DNA of 64,000 nt, taken from contig CP048485.1 in assembly GCA_025560025.1 (NCBI GenBank), positions 186,001 to 250,000 on the forward strand, in the 5' to 3' direction. The notes below the pieces were generated by a model. It saw only the letters and a list, made by a program, of their open reading frames with translations. It was not told the DNA's origin and ran no database searches. A program made the position numbers and the translations under genes. This stretch comes from Agrobacterium tumefaciens (lineage in GTDB: Bacteria; Pseudomonadota; Alphaproteobacteria; Rhizobiales; Rhizobiaceae). Positions 9,791-18,672 of the stretch are shown in pieces (positions within the stretch are counted from its first letter, which is position 1; each line of letters begins with the position of its first letter).

Positions 9791-10627
9791 TCAAGGATTG
9801 TGCTTTTCCTTGATGGAAGGATAGAGGGTCGGTCGGTCGGAAACGGCGGCGGGCCGAAGCCATCGGTCCCTGTCGAAAAAGCTGCGTGTCATCTTCAGTC
9901 CCGGTGATTGTTCCGTCGCCAGCAAAATCACGTTCAGACGATGCGGAGCGGTCGGCTCCGGCTTTACGGAAACGGAAATGCCGAAGTGCTGTGCCTGATA
10001 GGGCTGCATCCTGCGCGCCGGCTCCAGCATGTTGGCCAAATCACCCCAGCGGGTTTGTCCGACGATCATGGTCAGCGCATCACCAAGCCGTGTCAGAATG
10101 ACGGCTCCATCCGGTGTCTCGGGTGCAACGGCCTTCATCCTGATGGAGCGAACTTCGCCCGACGCCTCGCCCCTGATCTCCAGGAATAACGATGCCCGTT
10201 CGGCAATGTCTGCTGTACTCCCGGCGGCAAGATCGGCCATACATTCAAAATTACGGATATTGACCGGGCTGGCGTGCCAGCCCTGCGGGTTTGAAAAACC
10301 CTCAGCGGTAAAGCGGTCGCAGAGATCCTTGCCGGAAAGCACGAAGTCGCGTGCAAATGATGCGCGCACGCCTGCCTGCTCGAATTTTAACAGGTGAGGC
10401 GGCAGATCGAGTTTTTTGGGGGCGGGCTTTTGCCGTTTGACGGGCTTTATCTTTTGCGGCGCTTCGGCGGAACTCGTCGCGGACGCCAGGTTGAGATAGG
10501 TCATCAGGCTTTTGAGGTGCTTTCCGTCATTGGCAAGCAGCACCGTCGCCAATATGGCGCAACAAACTGCCAGCACCGCAAATAGCAGCGCGCCATGGCT
10601 CACTCTCTTTTGCAAGCTTGCGTCCAT
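9791..10627 (-). CDS. Membrane-anchored protein of unknown function
   Basis: Protein of 278 aa not matched to a named family with confidence. Residues about 12-33 form one hydrophobic segment (GALLFAVLAVCCAILATVLLA) after a short positive N-terminus. A basic, proline-rich linker follows (about 57-77, KPVKRQKPAPKKLDLPP), then a soluble domain of about 200 aa with two Cys (about 103 and 128) that could form a disulfide in the periplasm. This is an inner-membrane protein with a periplasmic domain by topology. It converges on galE and is separated from the yacG block by about 150 bp. I do not assign a function. Confidence 0.7.
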   Translation of the reverse strand: MDASLQKRVSHGALLFAVLAVCCAILATVLLANDGKHLKSLMTYLNLASATSSAEAPQKIKPVKRQKPAPKKLDLPPHLLKFEQAGVRASFARDFVLSGKDLCDRFTAEGFSNPQGWHASPVNIRNFECMADLAAGSTADIAERASLFLEIRGEASGEVRSIRMKAVAPETPDGAVILTRLGDALTMIVGQTRWGDLANMLEPARRMQPYQAQHFGISVSVKPEPTAPHRLNVILLATEQSPGLKMTRSFFDRDRWLRPAAVSDRPTLYPSIKEKHNP

Positions 10628-10749
10628 TGCCGGACCTTAATGGCTGCCGGGGAGGGCGTCAGCCGGGTTTCAATATGGATTTTCGGGCAGTGGGTAACCC
10701 GGGAATTATATATTACGGGCGCAGGCCCTGAAAAAATATCATGCAATTC

Positions 10750-10770
10750 ACCGCCGGAGTTTCCGGCGGT
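10750..10770 (-). terminator. Hairpin after yacG
   Basis: ACCGCCGGA and TCCGGCGGT form a perfect 9-bp stem with a three-base loop just downstream of the yacG stop. It probably ends the murA-to-yacG block. There is no T-run on the minus strand. Confidence 0.5.
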
Positions 10771-10778
10771 TCGGGATG

Positions 10779-11006
10779 TTATTCGGAGGTATTCCTGCCG
10801 GTATCCTGTCCGCCGGCGCTGCTTTCATCATCCGCGACGGGAATGGCGTAAGAGCCGTTCAGCCAGCGGGCAAGATCGAGCGAACGGCAGCGATCCGAAC
10901 AGAAGGGATAGTCATCCCGGTTCGAGGGTCGCCCGCATTCCGGGCATGGCTGTGATTTCCGAAGCGGCGTGACATTTCCCACGCCTTCCTGGGATGGTTT
11001 TGCCAT
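10779..11006 (-). CDS. yacG: DNA gyrase inhibitor YacG (Cys4 zinc protein)
   Basis: Protein of 75 aa with the zinc-binding pattern CPEC...FCSDRC (C-x2-C-x15-C-x3-C) in the middle and [12 protein letters not shown] after it, the hallmark of YacG. In E. coli YacG binds GyrB and inhibits DNA supercoiling. The acidic C-terminal tail is typical. The gene starts three bases downstream of the maf stop codon and is the last gene of the conserved alphaproteobacterial infA-maf-yacG group. Confidence 0.93.
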   Translation of the reverse strand: MAKPSQEGVGNVTPLRKSQPCPECGRPSNRDDYPFCSDRCRSLDLARWLNGSYAIPVADDESSAGGQDTGRNTSE

Positions 11007-11009
11007 GAT

Positions 11010-11633
11010 CTATCCTTCGAGCCAGCCTGACGTCACCTCAAATCCTTCGCCGGTAAGAAGCGACATTGTCTCATAAAGCGGCAGGCCGACAACATTGGTA
11101 TAGGAACCCGTCAATTTCTGGACGAACGAACCGGCAATCCCCTGGATACCGTAGGCGCCTGCCTTTCCACGCCATTGCCCGGAGGCAATATAGGCATCGA
11201 TCTCGCGTGTGGAGAGGCGCTTGAAGCGCACCTTGGTTTCCGCCACCTTCTGGCGGATTTTGCCGCCGGGTGTCACAAGGCAGATGCCGGTATAGACCCA
11301 GTGGCTGCGTCCCGAGAGAAGATGCAGCGCCGCCGAGGCGTCTTCAGTATATTCTGCCTTGCCGACGATACGACGACCCACGGCCACGACGGTGTCGGAA
11401 CCGAGAACATAGGCGTCTTTCCATGCCTGCTCGCTTTTCAGCGCCGCATGGGCCGCCTCGGCCTTCTGCTGCGACAGGCGACGGCACAGCGTTCGCGGAT
11501 GCTCGAGCTTCGCGGGCGTTTCGTCGATGTCCATCGGCATCAGACGTGCCGGCTCGACGCCGATCTGATGCAGCAGTTCCAGACGCCGCGGCGAGCCGGA
11601 TGCCAGAACGAGCTTTTGTTTTGAGTTGGTCAT
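11010..11633 (-). CDS. maf: Maf-family nucleoside triphosphate pyrophosphatase
   Basis: Protein of 207 aa. The N-terminal signature LVLASGSPRRLELL and the later acidic motif VLGSDTVVAVGRRIVGKA mark the Maf/YceF/YhdE family. These enzymes hydrolyse non-canonical or modified nucleoside triphosphates to the monophosphate and pyrophosphate. The exact substrate subclass (dTTP/UTP or m7GTP) is not decided here. The gene lies between infA (33 bases) and yacG (3 bases), so it is probably cotranscribed. ATG 11633 starts at the family signature with only five residues ahead. Confidence 0.93.
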   Translation of the reverse strand: MTNSKQKLVLASGSPRRLELLHQIGVEPARLMPMDIDETPAKLEHPRTLCRRLSQQKAEAAHAALKSEQAWKDAYVLGSDTVVAVGRRIVGKAEYTEDASAALHLLSGRSHWVYTGICLVTPGGKIRQKVAETKVRFKRLSTREIDAYIASGQWRGKAGAYGIQGIAGSFVQKLTGSYTNVVGLPLYETMSLLTGEGFEVTSGWLEG

Positions 11634-11666
11634 TGCGCTGCCCGGGCGTCCGATGCCGAAAACGGA

Positions 11667-11885
11667 TTACTTGAAGCGGTAGGTGATGCGGCCCTTGGTC
11701 AGGTCGTAAGGTGTCATTTCGACCAGCACCTTGTCGCCCGCCAGAACGCGAATACGGTTCTTGCGCATGCGGCCCGCGGTGTGGGCGATGATTTCGTGCT
11801 CATTCTCAAGCTTCACGCGGAATGTTGCGTTCGGCAGCAATTCGGTTACGATGCCCGGGAATTCAAGGACTTCTTCTTTTGTCAT
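11667..11885 (-). CDS. infA: Translation initiation factor IF-1
   Basis: Protein of 72 aa from ATG 11885, starting [20 protein letters not shown] and ending GRITYRFK. It is a single S1/OB-fold domain of exactly the family length. It binds the 30S A-site during initiation. The open frame extends to 11966, but the upstream 27 codons are not family sequence. AGGAAG lies about 11 bases before the chosen start. It follows a phosphatase gene by about 140 bases, so it may also have its own promoter. Confidence 0.98.
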   Translation of the reverse strand: MTKEEVLEFPGIVTELLPNATFRVKLENEHEIIAHTAGRMRKNRIRVLAGDKVLVEMTPYDLTKGRITYRFK

Positions 11886-12028
11886 GTAAGGGTTTTCTTC
11901 CTGTTGATAGTGCCGGACATATCGAGTCCGGGAAAATTGCGCGGAAACTACACAATCCCGGCACATTTGTGAACCTCTAAAGCATCGGCTTGAAAATCGC
12001 GATTGATTTTAACAGGCCAAGGCAGTTT

Positions 12029-12517
12029 TCAGTCTTTTGAAAGCGTATCCGCCACCGGCTGCTGCCTTCTCGGCAGTCGTTCCGAGATCAGCTTTGCCAG
12101 ATGGTCCCGTACCTCGCGATAGGCGTCGAGAATCTGCTCGCGCGTGCCGGTGATCACCGTTGGGTCCATGGTCGGCCAATAGACCACATCGAGCGAATTC
12201 GAGCGGGTCAGTTCCAGGGCTGCGTGGTGGGCTTCGGGTGTCAATGTAATGATCAGATCGAAAAAATCATCCTCGATCTCGTCCAGAGTGCGCGGCTTGT
12301 GCTTGCCGAGCGAAAAACCCTGTTCTTCCAGCACGGCATCCACGAAGGGATCGCGCTCGCCCGCCCGCACGCCGGCGGACTGTATATAGATACCGGGCGC
12401 CACCAGCCGTTTGGCGATGACCTCGGCCATGGGGGAACGGATGGAGTTCATGCCGCACATGAAGAGAACCGATTTGGGCGCTCGTCCCTCATTTGGCGCT
12501 GCGGCAGGATCGCTCAT
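12029..12517 (-). CDS. Low-molecular-weight tyrosine phosphatase/arsenate reductase-like protein
   Basis: Protein of 162 aa from ATG 12517, two bases after the stop of the upstream gene. An ATG at 12532 is in frame but would overlap it. The P-loop is C21-GMNSI-R27-SP (CX5R), and a later WPTMDPT carries the likely general acid Asp. This fold covers protein tyrosine phosphatases and the ArsC reductases. No ars genes are near and the context is the hisD-infA housekeeping block, so a phosphatase role is at least as likely as arsenate reduction. Confidence 0.85.
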   Translation of the reverse strand: MSDPAAAPNEGRAPKSVLFMCGMNSIRSPMAEVIAKRLVAPGIYIQSAGVRAGERDPFVDAVLEEQGFSLGKHKPRTLDEIEDDFFDLIITLTPEAHHAALELTRSNSLDVVYWPTMDPTVITGTREQILDAYREVRDHLAKLISERLPRRQQPVADTLSKD

Positions 12518-12519
12518 CT

Positions 12520-12993
12520 CTAACCCCGCCAATAAAGCACGCAGACAAGGGTGAAGAGGCGGCGCGCCGTATCGAAGTCCACTTTGATCTTGCCGGAAAG
12601 CCGGTCCATCAGTGTCTGCGACCCGTCATTGTGAATACCCCGCCGGCCCATGTCGATCGCCTCGATCTGGCTGGGGGTGGAAGAGCGTATCGCCTCGTAA
12701 TAGCTTTCGCAGATCAGGAAATAATCCTTGATGATGCGCCGGAACGGCGTCAGCGACAGGATATGGGTCGCGACATCCTTCTCGTCTTCGGTTCGGATCG
12801 AAAAAACCAGCTTTGCGTCGACCAGCGAGATATGCAGCCGGTATGGCCCGCCGACATGGCCAAGCGGCTCGAAGGTGTTTTCCTCGATCAGGTCGAAAAT
12901 GGCGACGGCGCGTTCATGCTCCACGTCGGGCGTGGACCGGCCGATGCTGTCGTCCAGTACCACGTCGCAGAGCCGGAAATCGCCTGAAGCCAT
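12520..12993 (-). CDS. UPF0262 family protein
   Basis: Protein of 157 aa recognised by its wording ([32 protein letters not shown] ... [17 protein letters not shown], split here by other residues) and by its place right after hisD, where alphaproteobacteria keep it. It is a soluble protein with no signal peptide or membrane segment. The function is unknown. It begins three bases after the hisD stop, which suggests one transcript. Confidence 0.88.
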   Translation of the reverse strand: MASGDFRLCDVVLDDSIGRSTPDVEHERAVAIFDLIEENTFEPLGHVGGPYRLHISLVDAKLVFSIRTEDEKDVATHILSLTPFRRIIKDYFLICESYYEAIRSSTPSQIEAIDMGRRGIHNDGSQTLMDRLSGKIKVDFDTARRLFTLVCVLYWRG

Positions 12994-12996
12994 CGC

Positions 12997-14295
12997 TTAA
13001 CTTTCCGGATTGAGGCGGATTGCGACGGAACGCGCATGCGCGTCCAGCCCCTCCGAACGGGCAAGTGTGATCGCCGCCGGTGCGAGCTGGCGCAGCTGCT
13101 CGGGGCCGAGGCGCAGGATCGAGGTGCGCTTGACGAAATCCAGCACCGAAAGGCCGGAGGAGAAGCGCGCCGAGCGTGCCGTCGGCAGAACGTGGTTGGA
13201 GCCGCCGACATAATCGCCGATCACCTCAGGCGTATGGCGTCCGACGAAGATCGCGCCTGCATTGCGGATGTGGGCCATCAGCGCATCCGGGTCATCGACG
13301 GCAAGTTCCAGATGCTCGGCGGCGATGCGGTTGGCCAGCGGAATGGCGTCGGTGAGCTTGTCGACCAGAATGATTGCGCCGAAATCAGCCCAGCTTGCCG
13401 CCGCCGTCTCGGAACGTGACAGACGCTTCAGCTGCCGCTCGACAGCGGCCTCAACCGCCTTGCCGAGTTCGGCATTGTCGGTGATCAGGATGGATTGCGC
13501 GCCGCGATCGTGCTCCGCCTGGGCGAGAAGATCAGCTGCCAGCCAGTCCGGATCATTGTCCCTGTCGGCAATGACGAGCACTTCGGAGGGGCCGGCGATC
13601 ATGTCGATACCGACAGTACCGAAGACCTGGCGCTTGGCGGCCGCCACATAGGCGTTACCTGGACCGACGATCTTCGCGACCGGCGCGATGCTTTCCGTGC
13701 CATAGGCAAGAGCTGCGACAGCCTGCGCGCCGCCGATGCGATAGATTTCCTCGACGCCCGCAATACGCGCCGCAGCCAGCACCGCCGGATTGACCGCGCC
13801 GCCATTTGCCGGCACGACCATGACGATGCGTTCCACACCGGCAACCTTGGCCGGCACGGCATTCATCAGCACCGAGCTTGGATAGCTGGCGGTGCCGCCG
13901 GGTACATAAAGGCCAACGGCTTCGATGGCGGTCCAGCGCGAGCCGAGACCCACGCCGATATCGTCCTCGTAAATGTCGTCCTTCGGCATCTGCCGTGCAT
14001 GGTGTTTTTCGATACGCCGGGCTGCGAGTTCGAGGGCCTCGATCACGCTTGCATCGACGGCGGCAAAGGCCGCATCGATCTCATCCGCCGTCACCCGCAT
14101 CGAGACCTTGGAAAAATCGATGCCGTCGAATTTCAGGGAGTAATGGGCAAGGGCCGCATCGCCGCGATGGCGGACATCGTTGATGATGTCGCGAACGGTC
14201 GCGTTGACGTCTTCGGAAACTTCTCTCTTGGTTGTCAGGAAGGCAGCGAATTTCTGTTCGAAATCAGCCGATGCCCGCTCCAGCCAGATTGCCAC
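12997..14295 (-). CDS. hisD: Histidinol dehydrogenase
   Basis: Protein of 432 aa, full length. It catalyses the last two oxidations of histidine synthesis (L-histidinol to L-histidine, using NAD+ and zinc). Diagnostic stretches are FGTVGIDMIAGPSEVLVIAD and the His-containing AAEHLELAVDDPDAL. The start is GTG 14295 (MAIWLERASADFEQKF), since the nearby ATG is in another frame. The downstream UPF0262 and phosphatase genes follow with almost no gap. No other his genes are near, as usual for this group. Confidence 0.97.
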   Translation of the reverse strand: MAIWLERASADFEQKFAAFLTTKREVSEDVNATVRDIINDVRHRGDAALAHYSLKFDGIDFSKVSMRVTADEIDAAFAAVDASVIEALELAARRIEKHHARQMPKDDIYEDDIGVGLGSRWTAIEAVGLYVPGGTASYPSSVLMNAVPAKVAGVERIVMVVPANGGAVNPAVLAAARIAGVEEIYRIGGAQAVAALAYGTESIAPVAKIVGPGNAYVAAAKRQVFGTVGIDMIAGPSEVLVIADRDNDPDWLAADLLAQAEHDRGAQSILITDNAELGKAVEAAVERQLKRLSRSETAAASWADFGAIILVDKLTDAIPLANRIAAEHLELAVDDPDALMAHIRNAGAIFVGRHTPEVIGDYVGGSNHVLPTARSARFSSGLSVLDFVKRTSILRLGPEQLRQLAPAAITLARSEGLDAHARSVAIRLNPES

Positions 14296-14429
14296 GCCAT
14301 TACCCTTTCATTGTCCCTGCGGGCGATCCCGCAAGGTGCACGAACTTACCGCAGCAATAATTGCGGTTCTGGTATGTGGCATAAATCGAAACGGTGACGA
14401 AAGGCAACCGTTGCAGTGGTGTGGAGCGC

Positions 14430-14870
14430 TTATTCGCTATCGGGATGATGCGGTTTGGCGGCCGTTTCCCAGGCGCCGCTCACATCGGTCAGCTGCGCCT
14501 CGATGCATTCGACGTCAAGCGCGATTGCGCCGCCGCCCGAAAGCGTGAGCTCAACGGCTCCATCCGGCCCTTCGCCGTTCTGCACGAAGCGAATGGCGAG
14601 AAGCGAAAGCACCTGTTCCTTGTCGTCGCGGTTGATGCCGTGCGAGCGAACGGCGGAGACCCGCTTCAGGAAAACGACGCTGCGGCAGCGTTCCGGCGGC
14701 AGGGCCTTCTTGTTCGTGCTTTCCCAGACGAAACGATTGGCGGAAAGCGTGAATTGCCCGTGCTTCGGCTCGAAGGCGACATCCTTCAGCTTGAAGACGC
14801 TGTCCTGCATATGCGTTGAGATGACGGAGAGATCTTCATTATCCAGCGCGAGCAATTTCAGGCCGCTCAT
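14430..14870 (-). CDS. DUF2948 family protein
   Basis: Protein of 146 aa with the N-terminus SGLKLLALDNEDLSVISTHMQDSVFKL, which I recognise as DUF2948. It is soluble, with no signal or membrane segment. Its function is unknown. It sits between murA and hisD, a conserved alphaproteobacterial arrangement. The run GGAAAAGG is a few bases upstream of the ATG, and a small hairpin (14887-14902) lies between it and murA. Confidence 0.85.
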   Translation of the reverse strand: MSGLKLLALDNEDLSVISTHMQDSVFKLKDVAFEPKHGQFTLSANRFVWESTNKKALPPERCRSVVFLKRVSAVRSHGINRDDKEQVLSLLAIRFVQNGEGPDGAVELTLSGGGAIALDVECIEAQLTDVSGAWETAAKPHHPDSE

Positions 14871-14983
14871 CGTTTTTTCCTTTTCCGCGGGCTACGGCCC
14901 GCAATGTCTATTTCTTGCTATTGAAATAGGCAGTCGCGGGCCGCTCTGCAACGGGTAGAAACGGATGTGCGGCGATGAAAGGA

Positions 14984-16276
14984 TCAATCGCTGACGCGTT
15001 CGACCAGCGCACCGCAGCGGGTGAGCTTTTCTTCGAGGCGTTCGAAGCCGCGATCGAGGTGGTAGACGCGCGAAACCATGGTCTCGCCTTCCGCCACCAG
15101 ACCGGCAATGACCAGCGACACGGAAGCGCGCAGATCGGTCGCCATGACAGGCGCACCCTTCAGGCGGGAAACACCTTCGATACGGGCCATCTGGCCGGAG
15201 AGCGAAATCTTCGCGCCGAGACGGGCCAGTTCCTGCACATGCATGAAGCGGTTTTCGAAGATCGTCTCGGTAATGTGGGAAACGCCCTGCGAGCGGGTCA
15301 TCAGCGCCATGAACTGCGCCTGCAGATCGGTGGGGAAGCCGGGGAAGGGCTCGGTGACGATATCGACCGGCTGAATGCCGTTGCCGTTACGCACGACGCG
15401 CAGGCCGGTTTCCGTGTCGCTGATGCCAACACCCGCAAGCCGCAGCGTGTCGAGCGCATTGTCGAGCAAGGATGCGTGCGTGCCTTCCAGCACCACGTCA
15501 CCGCCGGCCATGGCAACCGCCATGGCATAGGTGCCAGTCTCGATACGATCAGGCAGAACCCGGTGGCGGGCGCCCGAGAGCGAGGTAACACCCTCGATGG
15601 TGATGGTGGAGGTGCCGGCGCCCTCGATCTTTGCGCCCATGGCAATGAGGCACTGCGCCAGATCAACGACTTCCGGCTCGCGCGCGGCGTTGTGAATGAC
15701 GGTGGTGCCTCTTGCAAGGCTCGCTGCCATCAACATCACATGTGTTGCGCCGACGGATACTTTCGGGAAGGTGTAAACCGCGCCGATCAGGCCGCCCTGG
15801 GGGGCTGTCGCGTTGATGTAACCGCCGTCGATCTCCATCGTCGCGCCGAGCGCCTCAAGACCCTCGATGAACAGGTCGACCGGGCGCGTGCCGATGGCGC
15901 AGCCGCCGGGCAGGGAAACGCGGGCGCGGCCTTCACGGGCCAGAAGCGGGCCGATGACCCAGAAGCTGGCGCGCATCTTGGAAACCAGCTCGTAAGGGGC
16001 GGTGGTGTCGACAATGGTGCGGCAGGTGAAATGCACGGTGCGGGAATAGGCCTCGCCCTGGCTCTCGCGGCGGCCATTGACGGAAATATCGACGCCATGG
16101 TTGCCGAGGATGCGGATGAGCTGCTCCACATCGGCCAGATGCGGAACGTTTTCAAGCGTCAGCGTATCGCTTGTCAGAAGCGATGCGATCATCAAAGGCA
16201 AGGCGGCGTTTTTCGCGCCGGAGATGGGAATGATGCCGTTGAGCTTGTTGCCACCCGTAATTCTGATGCGATCCAT
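14984..16276 (-). CDS. murA: UDP-N-acetylglucosamine 1-carboxyvinyltransferase MurA
   Basis: Protein of 430 aa. It transfers enolpyruvate from PEP to UDP-GlcNAc, the first committed step of peptidoglycan synthesis. It has the substrate-binding K22-N23 in [10 protein letters not shown] and the active-site loop Cys126 in [11 protein letters not shown] (E. coli Cys115), so it is the fosfomycin-sensitive Cys form. MDRIRITGG is the family N-terminus. It is first in a minus-strand block leading to hisD and infA. Confidence 0.98.
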   Translation of the reverse strand: MDRIRITGGNKLNGIIPISGAKNAALPLMIASLLTSDTLTLENVPHLADVEQLIRILGNHGVDISVNGRRESQGEAYSRTVHFTCRTIVDTTAPYELVSKMRASFWVIGPLLAREGRARVSLPGGCAIGTRPVDLFIEGLEALGATMEIDGGYINATAPQGGLIGAVYTFPKVSVGATHVMLMAASLARGTTVIHNAAREPEVVDLAQCLIAMGAKIEGAGTSTITIEGVTSLSGARHRVLPDRIETGTYAMAVAMAGGDVVLEGTHASLLDNALDTLRLAGVGISDTETGLRVVRNGNGIQPVDIVTEPFPGFPTDLQAQFMALMTRSQGVSHITETIFENRFMHVQELARLGAKISLSGQMARIEGVSRLKGAPVMATDLRASVSLVIAGLVAEGETMVSRVYHLDRGFERLEEKLTRCGALVERVSD

Positions 16277-16378
16277 GCGTCCCTACGGGCCTTCGCCCGC
16301 CTTTCTTTATCTACCTTGCGGAAAGGCGCGTCCTTAGACGAGTTTCCGCGGCGTTTCAATTTTATGCTGATGAATTCT

Positions 16379-16645
16379 CTATGAGGATGATTCGTCCGTT
16401 TTTGCGGCAGGCAGGCCAATCGTGTCATCCGCATCGCCGGCACGGCGCGCACGAACCTGCTGTTTGCGCTTCATGAGGTTTTCGCGCAGCTTCTTCGCCG
16501 CCCGCGCCTTGCGTTCCGCCTCGCGCTGGCGCGCCTTCTCGCCGGGGCCAGCCTGCGCGTTGGCGTTTGCCGCCGGGGCGGACGGCTCCGCGGAAGCGCC
16601 GGGGGAAACCCCTGCCTTCGCCTGTTTGTCATGATGTTCGTTCAT
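16379..16645 (-). CDS. Small basic hypothetical protein
   Basis: Protein of 88 aa with an Ala/Pro-rich N-terminal third and a strongly basic middle (KARQREAERKARAAKKLREN), probably a single charged helix, then an acidic end. It resembles the short DUF4169-type proteins of Rhizobiaceae, but I am not certain. It has no signal or membrane segment. It lies about 100 bp upstream of murA on the same strand. Codon use looks normal, which supports a real gene. The function is unknown. Confidence 0.6.
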   Translation of the reverse strand: MNEHHDKQAKAGVSPGASAEPSAPAANANAQAGPGEKARQREAERKARAAKKLRENLMKRKQQVRARRAGDADDTIGLPAAKTDESSS

Positions 16646-16800
16646 AAATTCAGCAATATCCGAAAAATACGTTTTTCAACAGGGGGCATGCTTTTTTGCG
16701 CCGCTTGATGAAGAATATCGTTTTGCGACTTGCGCTCGTCAAAAACCTATGGCAATAGGCCGCCACGCTTGATGCTGAAGCAAACGCTTCGGCACCGGAT

Positions 16801-16875
16801 GCTGCTATAGCTCAGGGGTAGAGCACTCCCTTGGTAAGGGAGAGGCCGAGAGTTCAAATCTCTCTAGCAGCACCA
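16801..16875 (+). tRNA. tRNA-Thr (anticodon GGT)
   Basis: A complete cloverleaf of 75 nt with encoded CCA. The acceptor arms GCTGCTA and TAGCAGC pair fully. The anticodon stem CTCCC/GGGAG encloses the loop TTGGTAA (anticodon GGT, reads ACC/ACT). The T-arm is GAGAG-TTCAAAT-CTCTC. The discriminator base is A. Confidence 0.98.
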
Positions 16876-16989
16876 TTTTCCCCCAATGTAATCAAATATT
16901 TACGCGTGAATTTAGCTGTCGTGGCCGATGCTATTTGCGGTATCTGCGCGCCCTTTTTGCGCACGCCGGACAGCTTTCGGCAAACGGGA

Positions 16990-17017
16990 AAACCGCGCCT
17001 CTTGCGAAGCGCGGTTT
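16990..17017. terminator. Hairpin between tRNA-Thr and flaC
   Basis: AAACCGCGC and GCGCGGTTT form a perfect 9-bp stem with a 10-base loop. It can end flaC (minus strand, stop at 17082) and also read-through from the tRNA. No long T-run is present. Confidence 0.55.
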
Positions 17018-17081
17018 CCATATCCGAATATTCTGTTGCTGCCAGAGCGGGACGAAACCGCCCGTAGCCAACGGGCGCCGC

Positions 17082-18413
17082 TTACTGGCGGAATAGCGAC
17101 AGGATATTTTCGGAGCTGGTATTGGCGATGGAGAGTGACTGGATTGCCAGCTGCTGCTGTGTCTGGAGAGCCTTGAGCTTGGTGGACTCTTCGTTCATGT
17201 CCGCATCGACGAGGCGGCCGATGCCCTTGTCGATGGAGTCGGTCAGCTTCGAGACGAAATCTTCCTGCAGGTCCAGACGCATCTTGATGGAACCGAGATC
17301 GGCACTTGCGCTGATGACCGATTCCAGCTGGGTATTGACGAACTGGATCATGTTGTCGAGACCGTCATTTTCAGTCAGTGGCTGACCGCTGGCATTCGTC
17401 AATCCGCCGAGATGTTTGGTAATGTCGAGGTCGATCAGCGAGTAGTTAAGCTTCTGGGCCATCTGCGAATCCGCGGCGACGGTTTCGAGATAGATATTAT
17501 TGTTGGACGAGCCGCCCGTTCCGATTGTGGTGACGGTGGTGCCGGCGGCGGGCGCAGTATTGTTGGCCTTGACATAAAGGGCTTCGCCAGCGGCGTTTTC
17601 GCCGATCTTGAAGTAGGTGCCGTTATCTTTCGTGGCGGTTGCTGCGGCAACGGTAACAAGGCCGGTCGTTGCGTCTGCAGCTGAAACCGTGGTTGTCGAG
17701 CCCGACGGGAAGGCCAGAAGCTGAGCTTCTGTAAATACCTTTGCAGTGTGGAGCGTGGTTGTGGAAACGCCTGCGGTTGTCGTCGTAATCTCGAACTGCT
17801 TCAGGACGCCGGTGTCGGAATAATAAGCGGCGCTGTCGAGAATGCCGTTCTTCGTCGTACCCGTCGAGGTGTCGAAAAGCGCCGTCTTGTTGTCGACCTG
17901 AATATCGATGGTCTTGACCGCAACATTGCCCGCGCCATCGCGGATAAAGGAGCCGACGACCTGTTTGATGATTGGCGTGAGATTGCCGGTGGCGTCGCTG
18001 ATCTTGCCCTTCAGCCAGTTTTCGCCGGAGAAGGAGGCGGATTCGCCGATGCTCTTCAACTGGTCCTGAAGCTGGCTGATTTCTTCCTGGATTTTCGCCT
18101 TGTCGACGCCGGCTTCGCGGGCCGCAACCAGCTTCTTGCTGATTTCCTTGACGACATCGACTGTGGTTTCCATGGCCGAATAAGCGGTGTCGACCTTTGC
18201 TGCGCCGAGGCCGAGGGCGTCCTGAACGGCGGAAAGCGCACCATTGTCAGAGCGCATGGTGGTCGCAATCGACCAATAGGCGGCGTTGTCGGAGGCGGTC
18301 TTGACACGCAGGCCGGAGGAGACACGCGATTGCGTTTCTTCCATGCTGCTGCCGATGGCGCGAAGGGTCTGCAGGGCGGCCATTGCCGCGACGTTCGTCA
18401 AAATGCTGGTCAT
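17082..18413 (-). CDS. flaC: Flagellin FlaC
   Basis: Protein of 443 aa. The N-terminal D0/D1 helix (TSILTNVAAMAALQTLRAIGSSMEETQ) and the C-terminal QTQQQLAIQSLSIANTSSENILSLFRQ are canonical. The centre (about residues 150-330) is Thr/Ala-rich and unlike that of FlaA and FlaB. It would be exported by the flagellar type III apparatus and assembled with the other flagellins into the filament. The name follows the Agrobacterium order flaC-flaB-flaA. It is longer than I recall for C58 FlaC, with the extra length in the surface domain. The leader carries the shared SD-pairing element. Confidence 0.9.
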   Translation of the reverse strand: MTSILTNVAAMAALQTLRAIGSSMEETQSRVSSGLRVKTASDNAAYWSIATTMRSDNGALSAVQDALGLGAAKVDTAYSAMETTVDVVKEISKKLVAAREAGVDKAKIQEEISQLQDQLKSIGESASFSGENWLKGKISDATGNLTPIIKQVVGSFIRDGAGNVAVKTIDIQVDNKTALFDTSTGTTKNGILDSAAYYSDTGVLKQFEITTTTAGVSTTTLHTAKVFTEAQLLAFPSGSTTTVSAADATTGLVTVAAATATKDNGTYFKIGENAAGEALYVKANNTAPAAGTTVTTIGTGGSSNNNIYLETVAADSQMAQKLNYSLIDLDITKHLGGLTNASGQPLTENDGLDNMIQFVNTQLESVISASADLGSIKMRLDLQEDFVSKLTDSIDKGIGRLVDADMNEESTKLKALQTQQQLAIQSLSIANTSSENILSLFRQ

Positions 18414-18458
18414 AATTATTTGCCCCTTGATTGGCTGAAATGAAAAGGGACATTCCGG
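18414..18458 (-). promoter_or_regulatory. flaC leader with SD-sequestering hairpin element
   Basis: The leader contains CCGGAATGTCCC (18447-18458) and, nearer the start, AAGGGGCA, in which the ribosome site is about 10 bases before ATG. TGTCCCTT can pair with AAGGGGCA (8 bp, one G-U). The same elements occur before flaB and flaA. Confidence 0.65.
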
Positions 18459-18483
18459 ATTGCCGCCGGGAACGATCGCGCGG

Positions 18484-18570
18484 CTTGATGCCTGTTAACC
18501 TCTTTTTCGTCTTGGTTAACCAATCGTTTCGATGACTAGGTTTTAGGCGGCAAATGGTTAACAAAGCCTA
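18484..18570 (-). promoter_or_regulatory. Upstream block of flaC with GTTAAC boxes
   Basis: Three GTTAAC hexamers lie in this block, and the run CATCGAAACG...GGTTAACAGGCAT is shared in order with the flaB upstream block (19935-19995). It is probably the flaC promoter and activator region. No clear sigma-70 hexamers were recognised. Confidence 0.45.
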
Positions 18571-18622
18571 AATCAACGGAACGAGAAATTAAGGAACGAT
18601 AATTTTTCTTAACGATAATGAA

Positions 18623-18654
18623 AAAAGCCGCGCTTGGAGCGCGGCTTTTCAGTC
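18623..18654 (-). terminator. flaB intrinsic terminator
   Basis: AAAAGCCGCGC and GCGCGGCTTTT form an 11-bp stem with a five-base loop. Read on the minus strand it ends in TTTTTTCATT, just after the flaB stop at 18673. Confidence 0.88.
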
Positions 18655-18672
18655 TTGAAAGGCTTTTTCCGA